Assembly (NCBI RefSeq): GCF_003185895.1
Contig: NZ_QHLY01000012.1
Span: 1,887,844-1,951,843 of the forward strand
Source of the DNA: Cryobacterium arcticum
Lineage (GTDB): Bacteria; Actinomycetota; Actinomycetes; Actinomycetales; Microbacteriaceae
Direction: 5' to 3'
Length of the DNA: 64,000 nucleotides
The translations under genes were made by a program, and so were the position numbers. This document shows, piece after piece, positions 57,100 through 64,000 of this stretch. Every line of letters starts with the position of its first letter. Positions within the stretch are counted from its first letter, which is position 1. The notes beneath the pieces are model-generated. The model was given only the letters and a program-made list of their open reading frames with translations. It was not told the DNA's origin and did not search any database.

Positions 57100-57296
57100 A
57101 TTTCTCCCCGAGTCTTCCCCTCAGAAGTCCCCTAATGGGCACCTTAAAGATGAGGCGTTCCTTCACATAATTCCACACGGACACACTTACCCAGAACTCT
57201 GACAGGCTCGATGAGCGCGTCCGCACCCCAAAATGGGTGTCTGCGAGCACACCACGCGCTCAGGATGCCCCATGTCGGCTCGTCTAGTGTGGACCT
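57100..57296. other. Divergent spacer, sugar transferase / DUF4012
   Basis: 197 bp with no gene. CACCC-n6-GGGTG (57224-57239) is a short inverted repeat. The DUF4012 promoter is at its right end; a promoter for the sugar transferase must also lie here but was not resolved. Confidence 0.4.
57285..57290 (+). promoter_or_regulatory. -10 hexamer of leaderless promoter (DUF4012 gene)
   Basis: TAGTGT is followed by 6 nt and the GTG at 57297. Confidence 0.55.
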
Positions 57297-59135
57297 GTGA
57301 ATCCAAGAGCATCTCGTCGCGCTCCCGCGCGCTCCTCTCGCGCCAACGCGCGCCACGAACGTCGCAGCACCTCCACGAAACGACGGGTCAAAGTCGGAAT
57401 CGTCGTCGCTGCGATCATCGTTCTCGGCTCGGTGACGTGGCTGGCAACACGAGCCCTCGTGGTCAAGACCGACCTCGAGGCCGCGCAACAGCTCGTGGAC
57501 CAACTGCAGGCGCAGGTGAAGGACGGCGATTTTGTGGCCTTGAATGCCACGAGCGCAGAATTGCAGGATCGAGCGTCAAGTGCGGTCAACGGCACTCACG
57601 ACCTCACCTGGCGAATCGCGGAATTCGTGCCCGTGGTGGGCGAGAACCTCAAGGCGGTCCGAATCGTCGCCGAGAGCATCGACGACGTTGTCGTTGACGT
57701 TGCCGCTCCCGCCGTCACGCTTCTGGGCTCTTTCGACGTTGGTGCGCGCGACCCGGAAACCGGTGGTTTCGACCTCGCTCCGATCAAGAAGGCTCAGGAG
57801 ATCGTCGCAGCCGCAACAACCGTTTTCTCGACTTCACTCGAGAAGATCGACACCATCAATGTGTCCTCCACTGTCGGCCCCGTCTCCGCCGCAGTGGTGA
57901 AGCTGGATGGGCTCATGACCAGTGCCGACGCCATGGTCTCGGACATGGGTCCCCTCCTCAACGTGGCAGGCTCCGCGCTCGGCATGGATGGCCCGCGCAA
58001 CTACCTTCTCGCCTTCCAGAACAATGCTGAGAGCACAGCGTTGGGCGGCAGCGCTGCGTCGTACACGCTCATGCATTCCGAAAACGGTGCGATCAGCATC
58101 GCGGCGCAGGCCAACAGCGGCGACTTCGAGGAAGGCACCGCGGTCGACGTGGACGTCGACCAAAGCGCTCTGGACCTGTACAGCAGCTATCTCGTGGACC
58201 ACATCAACACGTCAACGAGCCGGCCGGACTTTCCCACGGCAGCCAAGACCATCAGCGCGTTCTGGGCCAGAGACCAAGGCGCAGCCGTTGACGGGGTGAT
58301 TTCGGTCGACCCGCTCGCTCTGGCACTCGTCTTGAAGGCGACCGGGCCGATCACGCTGACCTCGGGCGATGTGCTCACCGACGAGAACGCGGTAGGACTG
58401 CTCACCAACGGCATTTACATGCGCTATCCGGACAACGAAGACGCTCCCAAGGCTGATGCGTTCTTCGAAGAAGCCGCCGCCTCCATCCTTGCCAAGGTCA
58501 TTAGCGGCGAGTTCGATATCAACACAATGATAAGCGCAGTCACGGATGGCATTAACAAGGGCAGCATCATGATGTGGGTGGCAGACCCGACACAGCAGTC
58601 ATCTCTCGACGGGAGTCGCCTCCAGGGCACTCTTCCCGCGTCCAACGCGGACGACACCGTTGTGGGTGTCTACTACCGCGACACCTCTGCGTCCAAGATT
58701 GATTACTACCTCGATACGTCGACCCAGACCACGAGCGACAAGTGCTCAGTTCCGGGTACGACGACGATCACCACTTCCGTGACATTGCATTCCAGGCTTA
58801 CCGAAGCTCAAGCAGAAGACCTGCCCGAGTACGTCAACAGTAAGAACTTCGGCGCGGAGAAATTCCGTACGGAGGTCTACGTCTATGGACCCGTCGGCGC
58901 AACCCTCGCGTCGACACAAGTGGATGCCGAGGGCCTGGACACGACGATCCGGGCCGGCGCAAGCGACCTCGGTCGTCCGGTCGCCCCCATCGTCGCTGAC
59001 CTTGCTCCTGGCGAGACCACCATGGTCACCACCTCGTTCACTGTCGCGACGGCCGGCCTTGGTCCGCTGACCGTACGCGGCACCCCGATGATTCACCCAA
59101 CCGACGTCACTGTCACCGACCCGAAGTGCCCGTAG
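57297..59135 (+). CDS. DUF4012 membrane-anchored surface protein
   Basis: 612 aa. A basic N-terminus (NPRASRRAPARSSR) and one membrane span (VKVGIVVAAIIVLGSVTWLA) precede a large extracytoplasmic part. The DUF4012 core contains NYLLAFQNNAESTALGG and later FWARDQGAAVDGVISVDP, a partly LytR-like arrangement, though classical LCP catalytic residues were not identified. DUF4012 proteins cluster with polysaccharide genes in actinobacteria; function unproven. Starts with GTG at a leaderless site. Confidence 0.88.
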   Translation: MNPRASRRAPARSSRANARHERRSTSTKRRVKVGIVVAAIIVLGSVTWLATRALVVKTDLEAAQQLVDQLQAQVKDGDFVALNATSAELQDRASSAVNGTHDLTWRIAEFVPVVGENLKAVRIVAESIDDVVVDVAAPAVTLLGSFDVGARDPETGGFDLAPIKKAQEIVAAATTVFSTSLEKIDTINVSSTVGPVSAAVVKLDGLMTSADAMVSDMGPLLNVAGSALGMDGPRNYLLAFQNNAESTALGGSAASYTLMHSENGAISIAAQANSGDFEEGTAVDVDVDQSALDLYSSYLVDHINTSTSRPDFPTAAKTISAFWARDQGAAVDGVISVDPLALALVLKATGPITLTSGDVLTDENAVGLLTNGIYMRYPDNEDAPKADAFFEEAAASILAKVISGEFDINTMISAVTDGINKGSIMMWVADPTQQSSLDGSRLQGTLPASNADDTVVGVYYRDTSASKIDYYLDTSTQTTSDKCSVPGTTTITTSVTLHSRLTEAQAEDLPEYVNSKNFGAEKFRTEVYVYGPVGATLASTQVDAEGLDTTIRAGASDLGRPVAPIVADLAPGETTMVTTSFTVATAGLGPLTVRGTPMIHPTDVTVTDPKCP

Positions 59136-59141
59136 GGCTGG

Positions 59142-59648
59142 TTAGCGACTCACGCCTAGTTCCCACATACGTCTGGCAATAATCTTTTCATCGCGTTCAT
59201 AGATCGCGGCTCGCAACATGACTGCGACCAACGCCCCGATGAGCGCTCCGATCGAGTTCGCCGCGACATCCGAAACAGTGGCGAATCGCGCACTCAGTGC
59301 TAGCGCCTGAGTGAGTTCGATGCCGACGGATAGGCCCGGGCAGATTACCAGCGCCAGCCACCAAACACGGACGGGCAAGAGCATACTCACCAGGAATCCG
59401 AGCGGCACGAACATAAGGATGTTCGCGCTGAACTCGAGCTTGGAGTAGCCGAACCACTCCGGTACTCCGTTGCGGTGCAACACCACCAGGACGCGGTCGA
59501 TCGACGCAGCGAAGCCCTGGTCGAGGGGCGTCGGCCACATGGTGGCAAGGACGACTACGAGTCCATACGCCAGAACGAGTGTCATCGCCATGTGTTGGCG
59601 TACTCGGCTCTTCGGCGGACCCTTGTCGGTCATAGTCTGCTGCTCCAT
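59142..59648 (-). CDS. VanZ-like family membrane protein
   Basis: 168 aa. Four or five membrane spans with the VanZ pattern: WPTPLDQGF after the first span, KLEFSANILMFVPLGF, then GLSVGIELTQAL and TVSDVAANSIGALIG. VanZ confers teicoplanin tolerance in enterococci, but most relatives are of unknown role in surface-glycan loci. The ATG at 59648 follows TACGAT by 6 nt; a 47-codon upstream extension of the frame is spurious. Its stop faces the DUF4012 stop 6 bp away. Confidence 0.88.
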   Translation of the reverse strand: MEQQTMTDKGPPKSRVRQHMAMTLVLAYGLVVVLATMWPTPLDQGFAASIDRVLVVLHRNGVPEWFGYSKLEFSANILMFVPLGFLVSMLLPVRVWWLALVICPGLSVGIELTQALALSARFATVSDVAANSIGALIGALVAVMLRAAIYERDEKIIARRMWELGVSR

Positions 59649-59654
59649 CTGGCC

Positions 59655-59660
59655 ATCGTA
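59655..59660 (-). promoter_or_regulatory. -10 hexamer of leaderless promoter (vanZ-like gene)
   Basis: Minus-strand TACGAT is followed by exactly 6 nt and the ATG at 59648. Confidence 0.55.
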
Positions 59661-59788
59661 GGCGGAGGGCCTACCAATGCCCAGCCGCCGCACCTTCGGC
59701 CACAGCGAGTGAGCAAGGATGACGTAGGCTGTTTTAGATGGTTCCTTGGACGCCAAGGCAGCCGACAACATCCCGGGGGAACATCGCA

Positions 59789-60898
59789 ATGGCAGGCATC
59801 ATCGTTCATGAATGGTTGGCTAAACGAGGAGGCTCGGAAAACGTCGTCGAAGAAATCGTCGCCACGTTTCCGGATGCCCAATTGCAATCACTCTGGAATG
59901 ACGCGCCACAACGGTTTGTCAACCGTAACGTTGCCGAGACGTGGCTTGCCCGCACCCCCCTACGTAGTTCCAAGGCGCTTGCTCTCCCTTTCATGCCAAT
60001 AACATGGCGTCATTTAGGCTCGAATGACGCCGACTGGATCCTCTGCAGTTCCCACCTCTTTTCGCATCACGCGCGCTTCGCGGGCCCCGCCCGAGAAGCA
60101 CCGAAGCTTGTCTACGCGCACACCCCCGCACGGTACATCTGGAACCCCGAGCTCGACGTCCGCGGCAACAATATCCTTGCGAAGGCTGCTCGCTCGCCCT
60201 TGCAACGACTCGACCGCAAGCGTGCCCAAGAGGCCCGAGCCATCGCAGCAAACAGTGAATTCGTGCGCAAGCGCATCCAGGACTCTTGGCATCGCGACAG
60301 CGTTGTGATCTACCCGCCAGTCGATGTCGAGGCCTTCGCCGAGGATCCAGCTGCACATCTGACCGCAGAGGAGGAGGGAATCCTTGACACGCTGCCAGAC
60401 ACCTTCCTGCTGGGGGCGTCTCGATTCATCCCCTATAAGCGTCTTGACCTGGTGATCGCACTCGGTGTCGCATCCGACATCCCAGTGGTCCTGGCCGGCG
60501 ACGGCCCATCGCTTCCCGACCTGCAAGACCTGGCCGCACAAAACCCCGGCCGGGTCACCTTCGTCAACAAGCCGTCTCGTGCTTTGCTGAGCGCTGTTTA
60601 CCGTCGAGCCTTGGCCTACGTCTTCCCAGCCATCGAAGACTTCGGCATCATGCCTGTCGAGGCCATGGCTGCCGGTACGCCCGTAATCGCCCGCGACTTC
60701 GGCGGGGTGGCCGAGTCTGTGATCGACGGCGTAACAGGGGTGCACCTCCATGACTTCACTGGCCAGGCCGGCAGGGAGGCCGTCGCGTTGGCCGCAGGGC
60801 TCCGTGCAGAGGACGCCGTTGCCCGGGCCTGGCAGTTCGACAAATCGGTATTCCACTCGTCACTACAGGCATGGGTTGAGTCCGAAGTGCACGCCTAG
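59789..60898 (+). CDS. GT4-family glycosyltransferase
   Basis: 369 aa retaining glycosyltransferase (GT-B). The N-terminal domain starts IIVHEWLAKRGGSENV; the C-terminal domain has GASRFIPYKRLDLVI and the E-x7-E motif IEDFGIMPVEAMAAG. GGGGGA lies 8 nt before the ATG at 59789. An alternative ATG at 59738 lies 7 nt after a TAGGCT -10 and would add 17 residues. Donor and acceptor unknown; context says exopolysaccharide repeat-unit assembly. Confidence 0.92.
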   Translation: MAGIIVHEWLAKRGGSENVVEEIVATFPDAQLQSLWNDAPQRFVNRNVAETWLARTPLRSSKALALPFMPITWRHLGSNDADWILCSSHLFSHHARFAGPAREAPKLVYAHTPARYIWNPELDVRGNNILAKAARSPLQRLDRKRAQEARAIAANSEFVRKRIQDSWHRDSVVIYPPVDVEAFAEDPAAHLTAEEEGILDTLPDTFLLGASRFIPYKRLDLVIALGVASDIPVVLAGDGPSLPDLQDLAAQNPGRVTFVNKPSRALLSAVYRRALAYVFPAIEDFGIMPVEAMAAGTPVIARDFGGVAESVIDGVTGVHLHDFTGQAGREAVALAAGLRAEDAVARAWQFDKSVFHSSLQAWVESEVHA

Positions 60899-60976
60899 TC
60901 CCATCGAGGCGGCCATGATCTTGGCCGCGTCCCCATGCTTCGCTCCGCTTCGTGTTAATCCCTTTTCAGGAGACTT

Positions 60977-63115
60977 ATGAACATCTTCAATCGCCTTCGC
61001 GCTCAACCTCGCTGGCGAATAATCACGGCAGCAGGGGTTGTGGTCGCACTCGCGGCCGGGGGAACAGCTGCGGCTCTCGCTCTCGCATCCGTTCCATCGG
61101 AGCCAGCGGCCGTCGGCCCCAGCTCAACCCCGGTGGTCACACCGACGCCCACGCCGACCCCAGAACCCGTGGCATTGCCCAGCGCGGACGCTACGGCGTC
61201 ATTCGATGGTTGGTCCCAGGACAACGAGCAAGACTCGTCCTCTTCCTTCACAGCTGAGGCTGGATATCCGGCGGATGGCGCGATCGCGCTGCGGTTGGGC
61301 AGCACGAATCCCGCCACCAATCCGACTCGCCGCGCACTCAGTCAGGTAGTCGCAGTTTCGCCATCGACCACGTATTCCTTCACCGCATCGGTCAAGGGGC
61401 CGCCAAGTTCTAAGGCCAAGCCCCCCATCGCTGTCATCATGGGCGCCGACGGCCAGGGACGCTACGATTTTGCCAGCACGACCGGCGCCTGGAGCAAACA
61501 GACCTGGAGCTACACGACTGGTGCTGCCGAGACCGAGACCCCGGTGAGTATTCTCACGGTGGGGCCAGTCGCCGGCGTCACCCTGGATGCGCTGAGCATG
61601 ACTGTCGAGGGTGCCAATGAAAACTTGCTGGCAAACCCTTCTTTCGAGGCCTTCGCCTCCGACAGCCCCCGCATCACTAACGACTCGCTCATGCTCGTCT
61701 CCGGAGCCGATGCGACGCTCGGTGTTTCATGGCGTGTGCCCGGAGCCGCTTGGACTGTCACAGACGCGACAGGAGCGCCCGTCACATCTGGCACCCTCGA
61801 TTTGCAGCCCGGTCTCGCTGTAGTTTCGCTTCAGGACCTCAATCCCGGGTACTACTCGATCGATATCGTCAACAATGATGATGGCTCGGATCACCTCCAG
61901 ACCTCGCTGGCGATTCTTGACCCGATAGCGAATGACGCCTCTGCGACAGACGAAAGATTCGGTGTCGGCGTGCATCTGGCACCCCCGCATCTCAATTCCG
62001 GCCAGGTGGCCGGCGAAATCGGGTTCGGAACCGTAAGAACCGACACAGTGTGGCGAGCCATCGAAACCACTAAAGGTGAGTACACCTTCCCGCCCACTGA
62101 GGAGAGCATGATTCAGGACTACGCCGCGCACGGCGTGGGCCTGCTTCCCCTGAGCGTCTACGTGAATAAGTTCTATGACAACAATAAGACGCCAAGCACC
62201 CCCGAGGGATTGGCTGCATACGCTGCATTCACGAGCGCCGTAGTGGCCCACTACGGGTCCCCCGCGGTTGAGGTCTACAACGAGTTCAATAATCCGCCCA
62301 TGAACAAGGGTGCCTGTGGGCCAACGGCAGCATGTTATTTACCCCTGCTTAAGGCAACATTCGAGCGCGTGAAAGCCGATCATCCCGAAACCCTCATTGT
62401 GGGACCGTCGATAGCCCGCACTGACGACGCCTTCCTGACGGAGCTATATCAGGCGGGCGGCCTCGACTATCTCGACGCCGTCAGCTGGCACCCGTATGAC
62501 TACGGGCCCGGAATTGGACCGGAGTTCCTCGAAGCATCACTTCAGAACCAGGTAGCCAAAATCAAGGAGTACAACAACGGAGAGAGCAAGCCCATCTGGA
62601 TAACGGAATTGGGCTGGTCTACCGCTGGGTACAGCGAGCAAGAACAAGCTGACAATCTTGTTCGGGCGCAAGCCATCGCGCTCGCCAATGGCGTCGAAAA
62701 ATTCTTCTGGTATGACCTTGTCAACGACGAAACCGATATAACTCACCATGAAGGCAACTTTGGATTGGTCCGTCAGGTCACCGAGAAGGTCCCAACCTTC
62801 GCTCCGAAGCCGTCCGCGGTAGCCCAGGCTGTGCTCATCCGTCAGGTTGCAGGAAAGCCCTACACAACGCGCGACCAGCAGGCGGATACGTCGGTCTACT
62901 CGTACGCTTTCGGTAGCGGCAAGGACGTCACCCGGGTAGTCTGGGCGACCACTGCCAAGACTTTGACCTACTCCGCCGACACTGACATCACGGTGACTGA
63001 TCAGTTCGGCGCTACCGTCACTGTAAAGCCCGTGGATGGTCGAATCACGATCGAGGTCGATGGCCACCCGCGCTACCTGAACGGAGTGGTTTCCGACCTT
63101 CAAGTGGTCGGCTAG
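60977..63115 (+). CDS. Membrane-anchored clan GH-A glycoside hydrolase-like protein (GH39/PslG-like)
   Basis: 712 aa. One N-terminal membrane span (about 15-38), a Pro/Thr linker (45-65), beta-rich CBM-like domains to about 320, then a TIM-barrel hydrolase. The acid/base Glu436 in VYNEFNN and nucleophile Glu544 in IWITELGWS are spaced as in clan GH-A; the GVHLAPPH start and SWHPYDYG also fit. PslG-type GH39 enzymes cut their own exopolysaccharide and sit in its gene cluster, which this context matches. Substrate unknown. AGGAG precedes the ATG. Confidence 0.88.
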   Translation: MNIFNRLRAQPRWRIITAAGVVVALAAGGTAAALALASVPSEPAAVGPSSTPVVTPTPTPTPEPVALPSADATASFDGWSQDNEQDSSSSFTAEAGYPADGAIALRLGSTNPATNPTRRALSQVVAVSPSTTYSFTASVKGPPSSKAKPPIAVIMGADGQGRYDFASTTGAWSKQTWSYTTGAAETETPVSILTVGPVAGVTLDALSMTVEGANENLLANPSFEAFASDSPRITNDSLMLVSGADATLGVSWRVPGAAWTVTDATGAPVTSGTLDLQPGLAVVSLQDLNPGYYSIDIVNNDDGSDHLQTSLAILDPIANDASATDERFGVGVHLAPPHLNSGQVAGEIGFGTVRTDTVWRAIETTKGEYTFPPTEESMIQDYAAHGVGLLPLSVYVNKFYDNNKTPSTPEGLAAYAAFTSAVVAHYGSPAVEVYNEFNNPPMNKGACGPTAACYLPLLKATFERVKADHPETLIVGPSIARTDDAFLTELYQAGGLDYLDAVSWHPYDYGPGIGPEFLEASLQNQVAKIKEYNNGESKPIWITELGWSTAGYSEQEQADNLVRAQAIALANGVEKFFWYDLVNDETDITHHEGNFGLVRQVTEKVPTFAPKPSAVAQAVLIRQVAGKPYTTRDQQADTSVYSYAFGSGKDVTRVVWATTAKTLTYSADTDITVTDQFGATVTVKPVDGRITIEVDGHPRYLNGVVSDLQVVG

Positions 63116-63132
63116 CCGCTCGCAGGATAAGA

Positions 63133-63162
63133 GAAGGGCCCGTGCTGCGGCACGGGCCCTTC
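63133..63162. terminator. Bidirectional terminator
   Basis: GAAGGGCCCGTGC and GCACGGGCCCTTC form a perfect 13-bp stem with a 4-nt loop, 17 bp after the hydrolase stop and before the convergent glycosyltransferase stop. Confidence 0.9.
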
Positions 63163-63184
63163 ATCGTTGCCACCAGGACGATCC

Positions 63185-64000
63185 TCAGGCCCGTCCAATG
63201 ACCGCCGAAACCCTGTCACCGACGCCGTCCCAGCTGTACAGCTCATTCCACGCCACCGGCATTATCAGCGGTCCAGCCGCTGACTGCTCCACCAAGGTGT
63301 CCATTGAGCGAGCCCATTCGTCTGCGCTAGTGGCGGATTCGACGGTGACCCCTGTACCTGATCGGATTTCTTGCACGCTCTCACACCCACTCCACGACGC
63401 GACAGGTGTTCCGCAAGCCATTGCCTCTAGCGCCGGAAGGCCGAACCCTTCCAGTATCGATGGTTGAAGCGCTCCCGCGGCTCCCCGGTATAGCGAGGCC
63501 AGCTCGTCGTCGCTCAGACCAGTTCGTATGCTCACCCGTTCGCTGACTCCCGCTGCCGCCGCTGCCGCCTCCGCCTGCTCGACATCCGACGTCACCACAA
63601 TGAGGTCGAAGTTCGGGCGCATTGCCACCGCCTTGAATAGAACGCCCACATTCTTATGCGGTTTGAGGTTACCCACGTATAGGAATGTCGGCAGATCGAA
63701 GGAGGCGGTAGGGCCGTCAATCGCGAACGCCCGAGACCGGCCACAGCCAACGACCACGATTTCAACGGAAGCCGTACCCAGCCAGACGGCGATAGCGCGA
63801 GCAGACGTCGCAGAGACCGTCATCACCACTCCCGCTTGTTTGATGGCTCTCTTTACAACCGCGTTGTAGTAAAGCGCCTTGGCGAATGACTTTTCCGAGG
63901 CTATTTGCAGGTGAATCAAGTCATGAATCGTCAGAATCTGTCGAGCCCGAGTGAACCCCGCGTTGAATCCGGGACTGTAAAGGACGGTGGTCGACGACAG
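63185..64000 (-). CDS. GT4-family glycosyltransferase, 5' end cut by window
   Basis: 271 residues are visible and the frame stays open to the window edge. The sequence upstream of the first TTG still reads as glycosyltransferase (SPGFN, then LTIHDLIHL), so the true start is outside. The C-terminal domain has LYVGNLKPHKNVGVLF, GLSDDELASLYRGA and the E-x7-E motif ILEGFGLPALEAMACG. Retaining GT-B enzyme, probably mannosyl-, rhamnosyl- or glucosyltransferase; specificity unknown. Points toward the GH-A gene, continuing the glycan locus. Confidence 0.92.
   Translation of the reverse strand: MSSTTVLYSPGFNAGFTRARQILTIHDLIHLQIASEKSFAKALYYNAVVKRAIKQAGVVMTVSATSARAIAVWLGTASVEIVVVGCGRSRAFAIDGPTASFDLPTFLYVGNLKPHKNVGVLFKAVAMRPNFDLIVVTSDVEQAEAAAAAAGVSERVSIRTGLSDDELASLYRGAAGALQPSILEGFGLPALEAMACGTPVASWSGCESVQEIRSGTGVTVESATSADEWARSMDTLVEQSAAGPLIMPVAWNELYSWDGVGDRVSAVIGRA

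Overview
The window is a high-GC (roughly two-thirds G+C) actinobacterial chromosome segment. The ribosomal operon order, the tsaE/tsaB/tsaD and glmM-glmS-acpS-alr cluster, two CIRCE sites upstream of groES and many apparently leaderless genes point to the family Microbacteriaceae. A Cryobacterium/Leifsonia-like genus is my guess and rests on general resemblance only. No tRNA, rRNA, insertion sequence, prophage or CRISPR array was found.

Layout. 1-7700: a Dpp/Opp-type ABC importer operon (two ATPases, the first cut by the window edge, two permeases, a family-5 binding lipoprotein) diverging from a GH36 alpha-galactosidase; together they look like an alpha-galactoside uptake and cleavage locus. 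7895-10698: an orphan branched-chain-amino-acid-type binding lipoprotein, a RarD-type exporter and groES. 10843-13839: a THUMP-like methyltransferase and three tandem proline-rich small membrane proteins. 14046-21344 (minus): tRNA t6A genes (tsaB, a rimI-tsaD fusion, tsaE) interleaved with alr, acpS, a TauE/SafE transporter and glmS. coaA diverges from glmS and is followed by a GNAT and an SDR gene (to 24074). 24390-27943: glmM, rpsI, rplM, truA.

28009-30810 carries an acyltransferase/SGNH gene and a lipoprotein between truA and the alpha operon (rplQ, rpoA, rpsK, rpsM, rpmJ, infA; 31025-34140). A mannitol PTS operon (IIB-like protein, HPr, EI, IICB, IIA, MtlD) and its divergent MtlR-type activator lie between infA and map (34315-41946), followed by intergenic repeats and a frameshifted GIY-YIG gene. 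Then come map, adk, secY and the complete spc and S10 operons, all minus strand, to 55175. The spc operon has no S14 gene and the alpha operon no S4 gene.

55639-64000 is the start of an exopolysaccharide/cell-surface glycan locus: a polyprenyl-phosphate sugar transferase, a DUF4012 membrane protein, a VanZ-like protein, two GT4 glycosyltransferases (the last cut by the window edge) and a membrane-anchored clan GH-A hydrolase. Noteworthy non-coding content: a 53-bp tandem repeat family and its dispersed core, long imperfect palindromes in two intergenic regions, a recurring -10-hexamer/6-7-nt/start-codon arrangement in front of at least eleven genes, and a long region upstream of rpsJ. Several ribosomal proteins carry low-complexity tails.
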